From Pseudomonas sp. UBA6562 (GTDB lineage: Bacteria; Pseudomonadota; Gammaproteobacteria; Pseudomonadales; Pseudomonadaceae), in the NCBI RefSeq assembly GCF_002434265.1, contig NZ_DJJS01000006.1:682001-746000 (forward strand): a stretch of DNA of 64,000 nucleotides, given 5' to 3'. Below the pieces are notes generated by a model. The model saw only the letters and a program-made list of their open reading frames with translations. It did no database searches and had not been told where the DNA came from. Position numbers and translations under genes: made by a program. Shown piece after piece: positions 8,328-18,758 of this stretch (positions within the stretch are counted from its first letter, which is position 1; every line of letters starts with the position of its first letter).

Positions 8328-9410
8328 TCAGATCAGGATCTTGCCGTGGCGCACGAAGGTCGGCTTGACCACGCGCACCGGGTACCACTTGCCACGGATT
8401 TCCACCTCGGCACGCTCGCCGGTGGCGATGGGCAACCGTGCCAGGGCGATGGACTTGCTCAAGGTAGGAGAGAAACTACCACTGGTGATCTCCCCTTCGC
8501 CAACCCCGGCGACGCGCACCACCTGATGGGCACGCAAGACGCCCCGTTCTTCGAGCACCAGCCCGACCAGCTTTTCCTGCACGCCGCGGTCGATTTCCGC
8601 GAGCAGTCCGCTGCGGCCGATGAAATCGCGGTCGGCCGGTTCCCAGGCGATGCTGGCATCGAGGTTGGAGGTCAGCGGCGTGTGCGCCTCGTCGATGTCC
8701 TGGCCGTACAGGTTGAAGCCGGCTTCCAGGCGCAAGGTGTCACGCGCGCCCAGGCCGCTAGGGGCGATGCCGGCGCCGACCAGGTCGTAGAACAGGCTCG
8801 GCGCGTGCGCGGCGGGCAAGGTGATTTCCAGGCCGTCCTCACCGGTGTAGCCGGTGCGGGCGATGAACCAATCGCCGTCCGCCACGCCCTCGAACGGGCG
8901 CAGCTGGCGAACCAGCGTGGCGCGTGCGCTGCTCAGCAGTTGGGCGATTCGGTCGCGTGCGCGGGGGCCTTGAATGGCCAGGATGGCGAGTTCCGGACGC
9001 GGCTGGATCGACACGTCGAAGCCATGGCTGCGTTTGTGCAGCCAGGCGATGGCCTTCTCGCGCGTGGCGGCGTTGGCCACCAGGCGATAGCCGGCTTGGG
9101 TGCGGTAGATGATGAGGTCGTCGACCACTGCCCCGTGCTCGTTGAGCATGGGGCTGTACAAAGCGTTACCTGGCGCTTCCAAGCGCGCAACGTCGTTGGC
9201 CATCAGGTATTGCAGACACCGGGTGGCATCGCTGCCCTCGATGTCGATCACGGTCATGTGCGAAACGTCGAACACACCGCAATCGCTGCGGACCTGATGA
9301 TGCTCCTCTACTTGCGAACCGTAGTGCAGGGGCATGTCCCAGCCACCGAAGTCGACCATCTTGGCACCCAGGGCCAAGTGCAGGTCATACAAGGGCGTAC
9401 GCTGTCCCAT
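8328..9410 (-). CDS. gcvT: Glycine cleavage system T protein (aminomethyltransferase)
   Basis: A protein of 360 residues. It releases ammonia from the aminomethyl-lipoyl group of GcvH and moves the one-carbon unit to tetrahydrofolate. Recognisable parts are the N-terminus TPLYDLHLALGAKMVDFGGWDMPLHYGSQ, the catalytic Asp region (FDVSHMTVIDIEG) and the folate-binding TGYTGEDGLEI. I chose the ATG at 9410 because GGAAGGAG lies just upstream; a longer frame to 9521 adds a non-homologous-looking extension. First gene of a gcvT-gcvH pair that lacks gcvP. Confidence 0.96.
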   Translation of the reverse strand: MGQRTPLYDLHLALGAKMVDFGGWDMPLHYGSQVEEHHQVRSDCGVFDVSHMTVIDIEGSDATRCLQYLMANDVARLEAPGNALYSPMLNEHGAVVDDLIIYRTQAGYRLVANAATREKAIAWLHKRSHGFDVSIQPRPELAILAIQGPRARDRIAQLLSSARATLVRQLRPFEGVADGDWFIARTGYTGEDGLEITLPAAHAPSLFYDLVGAGIAPSGLGARDTLRLEAGFNLYGQDIDEAHTPLTSNLDASIAWEPADRDFIGRSGLLAEIDRGVQEKLVGLVLEERGVLRAHQVVRVAGVGEGEITSGSFSPTLSKSIALARLPIATGERAEVEIRGKWYPVRVVKPTFVRHGKILI

Positions 9411-9533
9411 GGGTTTCTCCTTCCGGGCGTGGCGGGCGACGGCGCGTGGTGACGTTGAATCGTTACCCGATTTTGTAAGGCGCGCCGCTGCGAGTGCGGC
9501 GCATTGTAGCCACATGCACACGGCCTGGCACCC

Positions 9534-11156
9534 TTAGCGAGCACGCCCCGGTCCCCGCGCGGAACGCCGGATCAATCCGACTACCGGCAGCAGGCCGACC
9601 AGTACCAGGCTCAGCGCCGGCAACGAGGCGCGCGCCCACTCGCCTTCGCTGGTCATTTCGAAAACCCGCACCGCCAGGGTGTCCCAGCCGAAAGGACGCA
9701 TGAGCAGGGTCGCAGGCATCTCCTTGATCACATCGACGAATACCAAGAGGGCGGCGCTCAAGGTGCCGGGCACCAACAGCGGCAGGTAGACCTTGCCGAA
9801 CAGCCGCAGGCCGCCGACGCCCAGGCTGCGCGAGGCTTCGGGCAGCGACGGCCGGATGCGCGCCAGGGTGCTTTCCAGCGGGCCGAACGCCACCGCCATG
9901 AAGCGCACCAGATAGGCCAGCAACAAGGCGCACAGGCTGCCCAGCAGCAGCGGTTCGCCGGCACCGCCCAGCCACTGCGACAGTGGAATCACCAACTGGT
10001 TGTCCAGGTAGCTGAAGGCGAGCATCAACGCGACCGCCAGTACCGAGCCGGGCAAGGCATAGCCCAGGTTGGCCAGGCCCACGCCGCTGCGGATCAGTGG
10101 GGTGGGCGCCTGGCGCCGGGCGAAGGCAAGACACAGCGCCACGCCGACGGTGAGCAGCGCCGCCACCGCGCCCAGCGACAAGGTGTGCCAGACCAGCCCC
10201 AGGTAGCGCTCGTCGAGGTCGTGCCGACCACGCTGGTAGCACCAGACCAGCAGTTGCAGCAACGGAATCACGAAGGCGCAGGCGAACACCAGCAGGCACC
10301 AGGCGCTCGCTGCCAGCGCCCTGACGCCGCGCAGCCGATACAGCGGCTGCACCCGCGCCCGCTCGCCACCCGTGCGCCCGGCGCCACGGGCGCGTCGCTC
10401 GGCGTATAGCACCAGCATGACGAACAGCAGCAACAGGCTGGCCAACTGCGCCGCGCTGGCGAGGCTGAAGAAGCCGTACCAAGTCTTGTAGATGGCCGTG
10501 GTGAAGGTGTCGAAATTGAACACCGCCACCGCGCCGAAATCCGCCAGGGTCTCCATCAAGGCCAAGGCCAGCCCGGCGCCGATGGCCGGCCGTGCCATGG
10601 GCAGGGCCACACGCCAGAAGGCTTGCAACGGCGACAGCCCGAGCACGCGCGCCGCTTCCATCAGGCCGCGCCCCTGGGCCAGGAACGCGCTACGCGCCAG
10701 CAGGTAGACGTAAGGGTAGAACACCAGCACCAGCACCACGATCACCCCGCCGGTGGAGCGCACCCGTGGCAGGCGCAGCGGACCGAAGGCCTCGCGCAGC
10801 GCGCTTTGCACGGGCCCTGCGAAGTCCAGCAGGCCGACGAAGACGAAGGCCAGCACATAGGCCGGAATGGCGAACGGCAGCATCAGCGCCCAATCGAGCC
10901 AGCGCCTGCCGGGGAACTCGCACAGGCTGGTCAGCCAGGCCAGGCTTACGCCCAGCATCAGCACGCCGATGCCCACGCCCAGCACCAGCGTCAGGGTATT
11001 GCCCAGCAGGCGCCGCATCTGGGTGTCGAGCAGGTGCGACCAGATCTGCATGTCGATGCTTTGCCATGACAGCGCCAGCACGCTCAGCGGCAGCAGCACA
11101 AGCGCAGCGCACAGGGCGACCGGTACGTACCAGCGGCGTTGTGGGATGTGGGGCAC
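9534..11156 (-). CDS. Fe(III) ABC transporter permease (FbpB/SfuB type)
   Basis: A protein of 540 residues with about 12 hydrophobic segments in two MetI-like modules, the fused form seen in FbpB/SfuB/AfuB. The two EAA-type loops are visible as LMEAARVLGLSPLQAFWRVALP and LPEASRSLGVGGLRLFGKVYLP. It would move iron across the inner membrane with the binding protein encoded just upstream (start 12246). The start is a GTG at 11156, with GAGAAG before it. No ATPase gene is next to it, so the ATP-binding subunit must come from another locus. Confidence 0.88.
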   Translation of the reverse strand: MPHIPQRRWYVPVALCAALVLLPLSVLALSWQSIDMQIWSHLLDTQMRRLLGNTLTLVLGVGIGVLMLGVSLAWLTSLCEFPGRRWLDWALMLPFAIPAYVLAFVFVGLLDFAGPVQSALREAFGPLRLPRVRSTGGVIVVLVLVFYPYVYLLARSAFLAQGRGLMEAARVLGLSPLQAFWRVALPMARPAIGAGLALALMETLADFGAVAVFNFDTFTTAIYKTWYGFFSLASAAQLASLLLLFVMLVLYAERRARGAGRTGGERARVQPLYRLRGVRALAASAWCLLVFACAFVIPLLQLLVWCYQRGRHDLDERYLGLVWHTLSLGAVAALLTVGVALCLAFARRQAPTPLIRSGVGLANLGYALPGSVLAVALMLAFSYLDNQLVIPLSQWLGGAGEPLLLGSLCALLLAYLVRFMAVAFGPLESTLARIRPSLPEASRSLGVGGLRLFGKVYLPLLVPGTLSAALLVFVDVIKEMPATLLMRPFGWDTLAVRVFEMTSEGEWARASLPALSLVLVGLLPVVGLIRRSARGPGRAR

Positions 11157-11244
11157 GGCGACTTCTCGGTGGGCGGACGCTGCCGTGGCAGGTCGAAGGG
11201 GGTCGGAGATGCCCGAAGCGTGACGCTTCAGGCACGGGGAGCAC

Positions 11245-12246
11245 TCAGCGCCAGCCGGCGCGATCCATCAGGCGGATCGCCTCGGCCTGGCGCTTGCCGG
11301 CCACCTCCACCGGAATGCTGTCGGCCTTGAAGCGGCCCCAGGCCGCGACTTCGGCGGACGGCTCGACCTTGGGATTGGCCGGGAATTCCTGGTTGAGGTC
11401 GGCGAACAGTTTCTGCGCCTCCTCACCGGTCATCCATTCCACCAGACGCACGGCCGCTTCGGGGTGGGGGGCGTGACGGGTCAGGCCGATGCCCGACAGG
11501 TTGACGTGCACGCCGCGGTCGTTCTGGTTGGGCCAGAACAGCTTGAGCGGCAATTGCGGGTTGGCCTTGTGCATGCGCCCGAAGTAGTAGGAATTGACCA
11601 CGCCAACATCGCACTGGCCGGCCTCGATGGCCTGCAGCACGGCGTTGTCGTCGGAGAACACGTCGGTGGACAGGTTGTCGACCCAGCCTTTGACGATCTC
11701 TTCGGTCTTGGCCTCGCCATGGGTTTCGATCAACGTGGCGGTCAGCGACTGGTTGTAGACCTTCTTGGCCGTGCGCAGGCACAGGCGCCCTTCCCACTGC
11801 TCGTCGGCCAGTGCTTCGTAGGTGCTCAGTTCCTCGGGCTTGACCCGTTCGGTCGAGTAGACGATGGTCCGCGCGCGCAGGCTCAGGCCCGTCCAGTCGC
11901 CGGACGAGGCGCGGTATTGAGGGGGGATGTTCTGCTCGATGGCATTGGATTTGATCGGCTGCAAGATGCCCATCCGCTCGGCCTGCCACAGATTACCGGC
12001 ATCCACCGTGAGCAGCAGGTCGGCCACGCCGTTCTGGCCCTCGGCCTTGATGCGCTGCATCAGCGGCGCTTCCTTGTCGGTGATGAACTTGACCTTGACC
12101 CCGGTCTTGGCCGTGTAGGCGTCGAACACCGGTTTGATCAGCTCGTCGATGCGCGAGGAGTACACCACCACCTCGTCCGCCGCCTGGGCCGCGCCACCGA
12201 ACAGGGAAAGGGCCAGGACGGCCCATACGGGCTTGCGTGACAACAT
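11245..12246 (-). CDS. Periplasmic Fe(III)-binding protein of an ABC transporter (FbpA type)
   Basis: A protein of 333 residues with a clear signal peptide (MLSRKPVWAVLALSLFGGAAQA, cleaved before ADEVVVYSS). It is an extracellular solute-binding protein of the FbpA/FutA family; the mature N-terminus VVVYSSRIDELIKPVFDAY is typical. The tyrosine pair near NSYYFGRMHK is the usual iron ligand pair. GAGGAG supports the ATG at 12246. It precedes the permease by about 90 bp. Upstream, around 12283-12300, the sequence caaataagaaccactac is only weakly like a Fur box, so iron control is plausible but not shown. Confidence 0.9.
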   Translation of the reverse strand: MLSRKPVWAVLALSLFGGAAQAADEVVVYSSRIDELIKPVFDAYTAKTGVKVKFITDKEAPLMQRIKAEGQNGVADLLLTVDAGNLWQAERMGILQPIKSNAIEQNIPPQYRASSGDWTGLSLRARTIVYSTERVKPEELSTYEALADEQWEGRLCLRTAKKVYNQSLTATLIETHGEAKTEEIVKGWVDNLSTDVFSDDNAVLQAIEAGQCDVGVVNSYYFGRMHKANPQLPLKLFWPNQNDRGVHVNLSGIGLTRHAPHPEAAVRLVEWMTGEEAQKLFADLNQEFPANPKVEPSAEVAAWGRFKADSIPVEVAGKRQAEAIRLMDRAGWR

Positions 12247-12363
12247 GGGAAAGCGCTCCTCTGGACTTGAGAGGCGCAAAGGGTAGTGGTTCTTATTTGC
12301 CCACTCACCCCTAGAGCAGTTACCGGATGTTGCCAGGACGCGGCAACCTACCGCGTCCAGCGT

Positions 12364-13587
12364 TCAAGGCCGCGCCAGTGCCGGCAGGTCGCCGCTGAGG
12401 CCGAGCGCCTGGCGCACGAACGATGCCTTGGCGTCGGGCAACCCTTCCACCGCCTTGAGCCCGGTATTGCGCAACCAACGCAGCGCCAGGCGATCGGACT
12501 GGAACAGGCGCTCGAAGCCCTCCATGGCCGCCATCAAGGCCAGGTTGTGCGGCATGCGCCGCCGCTCGTAGCGGCTCAGCACCTTGAGGTCGGCCAGCCG
12601 TTCGCCACGGGCGCTGGCGTGCAGCAGCTCTTCGGCCAGCACCGCTGCGTCGAGCAGGCCCAGGTTGACGCCCTGCCCGGCCAGCGGGTGGATGGTGTGG
12701 GCTGCGTCGCCGATCAAGGCCAGACCCGGCTCGACATAACGCTTGGCATGCCGCTGGCGCAGCGGGACGCAGACCCGGGGGTCGGCTTCCAGCACCTCGC
12801 CCAGGCGCCCTTCGAATGCCGCTTGCAGTGCCTTGCAGAAGGCGCCGTCGTCCAGGGCCATGGCCTTTTCCGCCTCTTCCGGGGTGGTCGACCAGACGAT
12901 CGAGCACCAGTCCTGCGCGCCGTCGCGCTCCAGGGGCAGGAAGGCCAGCGGACCGTGGTCGGTGAAGCGCTGCCAGGCGGTGCGCTGGTGGCCCTGGCTG
13001 CAACGCACGCTGGTGACGATGGCGTGGTGCAGGTAATCCCATTCGCGGGTTTCGCTGCCGGCCAGGCGCCGCACCGCCGAGTGCGCGCCGTCGGCGGCGA
13101 TCACCAGGGGCGTACGCAGGCGCCGGCCATCGGCCAGGGTCAGCAGCCAGTCGTCGCCCGAGTGGCGCAGTTGCTCCAGGCGCGCGTTGGCCAGCAGGCT
13201 GATGTCGCTGTCGTGCAGCCGCTCGAGCAGCGCGTCCTGCACGATGCGGTTCTCGACGATGTGGCCGAGCACCGGCGCATGCACGCTGGCGGCGGAAAAG
13301 TGGATCTGCCCGGTACCGGTGCCGTCCCACACGTGCATGTCGGTATAGGGCGAAGCGCGCCGCGCGGCGATGCCCGGCCAGGCGCCCAGGCGTTCGAGCA
13401 TCCGCTGGCTGGCGGCCGACAGGGCACTGACCCGCGGTTCGAAACGGGCTGCGGCCGAGAACGGCGCGACGCTCAGCGCGCCGCCATCGAGCAGGTGAAT
13501 CTGCAAGCCGCTGTGGCGCAAGGCCAGGGCCAGGGCGCTGCCCACCATGCCGGCACCGACAATCAACAGATCTGCGCGCATTTCCAT
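12364..13587 (-). CDS. ubiI: FAD-dependent ubiquinone-biosynthesis hydroxylase (UbiI-like)
   Basis: A protein of 407 residues in the UbiH/UbiF/UbiI monooxygenase family. It adds a hydroxyl to the ring of an octaprenyl- or nonaprenyl-phenol precursor of ubiquinone. The FAD dinucleotide motif is VGAGMVGSALALAL near the N-terminus. The DG motif is VIAADGAHSAVR and the GD motif is LALIGDAAHTIHPLAGQGVNLG. It is the last gene of the minus-strand operon pepP-ubiH-DUF4442-ubiI, separated from DUF4442 by 3 bp. Family members act on different ring carbons, and C5 (UbiI) is inferred from synteny. An 8-bp stem (12336-12343/12351-12358) just after the stop may end transcription. Confidence 0.87.
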   Translation of the reverse strand: MEMRADLLIVGAGMVGSALALALRHSGLQIHLLDGGALSVAPFSAAARFEPRVSALSAASQRMLERLGAWPGIAARRASPYTDMHVWDGTGTGQIHFSAASVHAPVLGHIVENRIVQDALLERLHDSDISLLANARLEQLRHSGDDWLLTLADGRRLRTPLVIAADGAHSAVRRLAGSETREWDYLHHAIVTSVRCSQGHQRTAWQRFTDHGPLAFLPLERDGAQDWCSIVWSTTPEEAEKAMALDDGAFCKALQAAFEGRLGEVLEADPRVCVPLRQRHAKRYVEPGLALIGDAAHTIHPLAGQGVNLGLLDAAVLAEELLHASARGERLADLKVLSRYERRRMPHNLALMAAMEGFERLFQSDRLALRWLRNTGLKAVEGLPDAKASFVRQALGLSGDLPALARP

Positions 13588-13590
13588 GCT

Positions 13591-14073
13591 CTACGCCTGC
13601 CTCGTTTGCGGCTTGAGCCGCACGTATAGGGTTTTGTCGACCCGCGCGACCAGCTCGCCGGTTTCGTCGCGGATGTCGACCTGAAGCCGGGGCAGGTACT
13701 TCTTGCCCGTGGCGGTCTGCTGGCGGATCTCGTCGAGCAAGGCGTCGTCGATTTCGAATTCGGCGTATACCGGGCCTTTGCCGGGGGCGATGAAGTCGAT
13801 ACTGGCGGCCTTGTCCCAGACGATGTAGTCGCTGCCCAGCTGTTCGATCAGCAGCAGCATGTAGAACGGGTCGACCATCGAATACAGGCTGCCGCCGAAC
13901 TGTGTGCCCACGTAGTTGCGGTTCCAGAAGGTGAGCTTCATGCGCACCGCGATGCGCCGCAGGTCGGGGCTGATCGACAGTACGCGGATGCCGGCGCCCA
14001 GGTACGGCGGGTAGCAGTTGAGCAGCCAGCGCAGCGTCCGCGCACGCCGTGCGCGCTTGCGCGGGTCGCTCAT
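13591..14073 (-). CDS. DUF4442 hotdog-fold protein, thioesterase-like
   Basis: A protein of 160 residues. It matches the DUF4442/YiiD-C type of hotdog thioesterase: WNRNYVGTQFGGSLYSMVDPFYMLLL carries the Asn-Gly-containing helix start seen in hotdog enzymes. It overlaps the ubiH stop by 4 bp (ATGA), so it is translationally coupled. The substrate is unknown. Position between two ubiquinone hydroxylase genes suggests, but does not prove, a role with acyl or prenyl intermediates. Confidence 0.8.
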   Translation of the reverse strand: MSDPRKRARRARTLRWLLNCYPPYLGAGIRVLSISPDLRRIAVRMKLTFWNRNYVGTQFGGSLYSMVDPFYMLLLIEQLGSDYIVWDKAASIDFIAPGKGPVYAEFEIDDALLDEIRQQTATGKKYLPRLQVDIRDETGELVARVDKTLYVRLKPQTRQA

Positions 14074-15262
14074 CGAGCGCCTCGGTCGGGACGTGTGCCC
14101 AGGCCCATGGCCTGACGGGCGAACCAGCGCTTGGCCGGCGGCAGCAGGTCGAGGCCGAGCAGGCCCAGATTGCGCCCGGCGGTCAGGAGCGTGCCGGTGC
14201 TGCCGAACAGGCGCGTGACCTGGTCGGAGAAACCGACGGTCAAGGCCTGGTCCAAGCGCTGACGGCGCAGGTAACCCTCGAGGGTGGCCAGGTCGCCTGG
14301 TACCGCAGGGCCGGCGAGCAAGGCATCGGTCAACGACTGCACGTCGCGCAGCGACAGGTTGAAGCCTTGTCCGGCGATGGGGTGCAGGCTGTGCGCGGCG
14401 TTGCCCAGCACCACCAGGTGTGGGCGCACCTGCTCCTGGGCCTCGATCAACGACAGCGGGTACAGGTGGCGCGCGCCGACCTGGCGGAAGCCGCCCAGAC
14501 GGTAACCGAAGGCGGCTTGCAGTTCGTTCAGGAACGGGCGCTCGTCGAGTTCGGCCAGGCGCTTGGCGTCCATGCCCTGACGGGTCCAGACCAGCGCGCA
14601 GCGGTTGTCGGGCAACGGCAGCAGGGCCATCGGGCCTTGCTCGGTGAAGCGTTCGAAGGCCTGGCCGCCGTGGCGTTGGCCGGGCGTGACGTTGGCGATC
14701 AGCGCGCTCTGGTCATAGGGGCGGTGGCGCACATGGATGCCGAGCTGTTCGCGCAGCGCCGAGCGGCCACCGTCGGCCAGCACCGCGAGGTCGCATTCGA
14801 GTTGGGTGTCGTCGTCCAGGCGCAGGCGATAGCCCTGTTCGATGGGCTCCAGCGAGGTCACTTCGGCCGGGCAGCGCCACGTCACCACCTCAGGGTCCAG
14901 CGCCTGCCACAGGCACTGGCCGAGCCAGGCGTTCTCCACCACGAAACCCAATGCCGGCACGCCCTCCTCGCTGGCATCGAGGCGGGTGGAGCCGAAGCGG
15001 CCGCGGTCGGACACCTGGATCTGCAGGATCGGCTCGGCACGCACGGCGATTTGTGGCCATAGCCCCAAATGCTGATAGATCTGCTGGGTACCGAACGACA
15101 ACGCCGAAGAGCGGGCATCGTAGCTGGGCTGGAAGCTGTCGCCAGGGGCGAAGGGCTCGATCAGCACGATGCGCCAGCCGCGCGCCTTGGCCCCGGCTTG
15201 CAGCGCCAGGGCCAGGCTGGCGCCGACCAGGCCGCCGCCGATGATCGCCAGGTTGACCCGGC

Positions 15263-15266
<4 letters not shown>
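14070..15266 (-). CDS. ubiH: 2-octaprenyl-6-methoxyphenol hydroxylase
   Basis: A protein of 398 residues in the same flavin monooxygenase family as UbiI. The N-terminal IIGGGLVGASLALAL binds FAD, VLADGGRSALREQ is the DG motif and LVVLGNAAHSLHPIAGQGFNLS is the GD motif (Asn replaces the Asp, as commonly seen in UbiH). It adds the C1 hydroxyl in ubiquinone synthesis. Start and stop overlap both neighbours by 4 bp (pepP before, DUF4442 after), so the operon is tightly coupled, in the pepP-ubiH order common in gamma-proteobacteria. Confidence 0.93.
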
Positions 15267-16597
<1,331 letters not shown>

Positions 16598-16620
16598 GGG
16601 CAAAACGACCCCCGGTTCGA

Positions 16621-17175
16621 TCAGTGCAGGGCGGGCTTGGGCGCGGGCGCGGCAGGCTTGGCCAGCTCGGTGAACAGTAGCAGCGGCGCCACGCGCAGGT
16701 ACTCCATGACCTCCATGTAGTCGTTCTCGCCGTCTTCGGATTCCTCCAGGGCTTCCTGCACCTGGGAGATGGCGACCAGGTCCTGCAGCACTTCCTTGGC
16801 GTCGGTGCTCAGCTCCAGACCGCCGGAGTTCTGTCCGAACCCGGCAAGGAAGCCCTGGCACCATTGGCCGAGGGCGATGGCGCGGGTTTCCAGCGCAGCT
16901 TCGTCGCCGGGCAGCAGCAATACGATAGCGATGTCTTCGCCGGTCAGCTCGCCCTTGACCATCTCTTGCAGGCCAAGCAGGGCGTTGCGCACGCTCTCGA
17001 CGGGCTCGTTCTCGAGCAGTTGCGCGGCATCGGCCAGCCAGGCCTCGGCCTCGAACCCGGTGCCGGCGCAGCAACGCCCCAGCAGCAGGCCATGCAGCTC
17101 GGCGGGGGAAACGGGGTGGCCGTTGCTCGAAAGCAGATTGGCGAAGGCGGTGTACGGCGAATTGGTATTGGGCAT
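16621..17175 (-). CDS. ygfB: UPF0149 family protein YgfB
   Basis: A protein of 184 residues. It has the UPF0149/YgfB pattern: LHGLLLGRCCAG, a helical middle, and WCQGFLAGFG. The ATG at 17175 is chosen over a TTG two codons earlier. It is the first gene of the ygfB-pepP-ubiH operon, 23 bp before pepP, and divergent from the zapA group. In P. aeruginosa YgfB has been linked to control of ampDh3 and beta-lactam resistance; whether that holds here is not known. Confidence 0.9.
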   Translation of the reverse strand: MPNTNSPYTAFANLLSSNGHPVSPAELHGLLLGRCCAGTGFEAEAWLADAAQLLENEPVESVRNALLGLQEMVKGELTGEDIAIVLLLPGDEAALETRAIALGQWCQGFLAGFGQNSGGLELSTDAKEVLQDLVAISQVQEALEESEDGENDYMEVMEYLRVAPLLLFTELAKPAAPAPKPALH

Positions 17176-17320
17176 GGGCAACTAGGCGCCAGACGGCGCG
17201 ATGTCTAGAATGGAAGGCTCGTATCCTAGCACCGGCAGGCGCGCCAAGACCATCGGCAGTGGCCGGCACGGCAGGCCCAGAGGCATGATCGTCGGGCGAC
17301 TCAACAACGGAGTGAAGCGA

Positions 17321-17539
17321 GTGGAACCCACTCAAGAGAACGACCTGCAACGGCTGATGAGCCGCTTCGAAGTCCTGATCGACCGGGTCGAGCAACTAAA
17401 ACGGCGAAACGCACTCCTAATGGCTCAGGAAAAATCCTGGCGCGAGGAACGCGCGCACCTCATCGAAAAGAACGAGATCGCCAAGCGCAAGGTCGAATCG
17501 ATGATCGTGCGCCTCAAGGCCCTGGAGCAAGACTCATGA
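17321..17539 (+). CDS. Small coiled-coil protein (TIGR02449 family, ZapB-like)
   Basis: A protein of 72 residues starting at GTG 17321, which has GGAG about 10 bp upstream. The open frame extends further upstream, but that part is low in family character. The body is a single heptad-rich helix (LQRLMSRFEVLIDRVEQLKRRNALLMAQEKSW..). The conserved tail is IEKNEIAKRKVESMIVRLKALEQDS. It overlaps zapA by 4 bp. A role in cell division alongside ZapA is inferred from the coiled coil and context. Confidence 0.85.
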   Translation: MEPTQENDLQRLMSRFEVLIDRVEQLKRRNALLMAQEKSWREERAHLIEKNEIAKRKVESMIVRLKALEQDS

Positions 17540-17853
17540 GTTCACCCAACAGCGTCACCGTGCGGATCCTCGACAAGGATTACTCCATCATCTGTCCGCC
17601 CGAGGAGCGCAACAACCTGGTCGGTGCCGCCCGCTACCTGGACGGCAAGATGCGCGAGATCCGCAGCAGCGGCAAAGTGATCGGCGCAGACCGCATCGCG
17701 GTCATGGCCGCACTGAACATCACCCACGAACTGCTGCACCGTCAGGAGTCGCCCGCGTCCGCCCCGGCCGGCACCACGCGCGAGCAGGTACGCGATCTGC
17801 TCGACCGTGTCGATCAGGCACTGTCCGACGACACGGGTACCAAAATCGACTGA
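17536..17853 (+). CDS. zapA: Cell division protein ZapA
   Basis: A protein of 105 residues. It has the ZapA fold: an N-terminal VTVRILDKDYSIICPPEE strand region, then helices with AARYLDGKMREIR and ALNITHELL. ZapA binds FtsZ and bundles its filaments at the division site. Coupled by ATGA to the coiled-coil gene, and directly followed by the 6S RNA gene, the order common in gamma-proteobacteria. Confidence 0.94.
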   Translation: MSSPNSVTVRILDKDYSIICPPEERNNLVGAARYLDGKMREIRSSGKVIGADRIAVMAALNITHELLHRQESPASAPAGTTREQVRDLLDRVDQALSDDTGTKID

Positions 17854-17859
17854 GGTAGG

Positions 17860-17865
17860 TATACT
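17860..17865 (+). promoter_or_regulatory. -10 element of the 6S RNA promoter
   Basis: TATACT lies seven bases before the inferred 6S 5' end. No convincing -35 is visible at the expected position, so transcription may also come from zapA. Confidence 0.5.
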
Positions 17866-17871
17866 GGCGCC

Positions 17872-18050
17872 ACTCCCTGGTGGATGCGCCAGTCGGTTAT
17901 GTCCCTGAGCCGATACGCTTAACCACGGGGGTTGCACGCTGAGGTGGGTGTGCATGTCCGCTCGACGGAAAGCCTTAACACCTCCTGCAATCTCCACCTT
18001 GAACTTTCGGGTTCAAGGGCTACACCGATAGCGGTCCTATCGGGGAGCCT
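17872..18050 (+). ncRNA. ssrS: 6S RNA
   Basis: About 179 nt. The ends can pair (ctccctgg near the 5' end with cggggagcc near the 3' end), giving the long closed stem with a central bubble typical of 6S RNA, which mimics an open promoter and holds sigma-70 RNA polymerase in stationary phase. It lies between zapA and the 5-formyltetrahydrofolate cyclo-ligase gene, the conserved ssrS place. The ends are estimated from pairing and the -10 element and may be off by several bases. Confidence 0.88.
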
Positions 18051-18060
18051 GAATTCCTTC

Positions 18061-18085
18061 GCCCGCCTACCCTGGCGGGCGTTTC
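18061..18085 (+). terminator. Stem-loop after 6S RNA
   Basis: gcccgcc (18061-18067) pairs with ggcgggc (18074-18080) around a six-base loop, followed by gtttcgtct. The T-run is weak, so it may be a partial terminator that lets some transcripts reach the next gene. Confidence 0.55.
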
Positions 18086-18128
18086 GTCTGCGCCGCCAAC
18101 GCCGGCCGCTTCCGGGATCGCCAGTGCC

Positions 18129-18758
18129 ATGACCGACACCGCGCCGCTCACCCGTCCCCAACTTAGACGTCAGCTGCGCAAGGCCCGCCGCGCCCTCACC
18201 GCAGTGCAGCAGCGCGACGCCGCGCGCGGCCTGTACCGGCAACTGGCCCAGCACCCGCTGTTCCGCCATGCCCGGCACATCGCCCTGTACCTGCCCAACG
18301 ACGGCGAGATCGACCCCAAATGGTTGTTGCGCGAGGCGCACAAGCGCGGCAAACGCGTGTACCTGCCGATCCTGCACGCCTGGCCGCGCACGCACATGGT
18401 GTTCCAGCGCTTCGAAGCGGGCGAACGGCTGCGCCCCAACCGTTTCGGCATTGCGGAACCGGTGGTCAATCGCAAACGCCAACGGCCGATCTGGGCGCTG
18501 GACCTGATCTTGTTGCCCTTGGTGGGTTTCGATGAAGACGGTGGCCGGCTGGGCATGGGCGGCGGCTTCTACGACCGCAGCCTGGCGTACCGGTCGCGGC
18601 GCACGACGTGGAACAAGCCGCTGCTGCTGGGGCTGGCCCATGAGTGTCAGAAGGTCGAGCGACTACAACAGGCCAGCTGGGATGTGCCGCTGGCAGGCAC
18701 GGTGACGGACAGCGCCTGGTACCTGGCCGCCGCCCACGCTTCGCGCGGCCCGACTTAA
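18129..18758 (+). CDS. ygfA: 5-formyltetrahydrofolate cyclo-ligase
   Basis: A protein of 209 residues. It turns 5-formyl-THF to 5,10-methenyl-THF using ATP. Conserved parts are LRRQLRKARRAL near the N-terminus, ALYLPNDGEIDP, and the C-terminal ATP-binding GRLGMGGGFYDRSLA. It is directly downstream of ssrS as in many gamma-proteobacteria, where the two can be on one transcript. It overlaps the next, convergent small gene by 4 bp. Confidence 0.94.
   Translation: MTDTAPLTRPQLRRQLRKARRALTAVQQRDAARGLYRQLAQHPLFRHARHIALYLPNDGEIDPKWLLREAHKRGKRVYLPILHAWPRTHMVFQRFEAGERLRPNRFGIAEPVVNRKRQRPIWALDLILLPLVGFDEDGGRLGMGGGFYDRSLAYRSRRTTWNKPLLLGLAHECQKVERLQQASWDVPLAGTVTDSAWYLAAAHASRGPT

Noticed and set aside
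12283..12300. Fur box before the iron-binding protein gene
   Set aside because: Too few matches to the consensus to call a site.
12286..13629. 447-codon plus-strand frame
   Set aside because: Antisense to the ubiI-like gene, with no recognisable domain.
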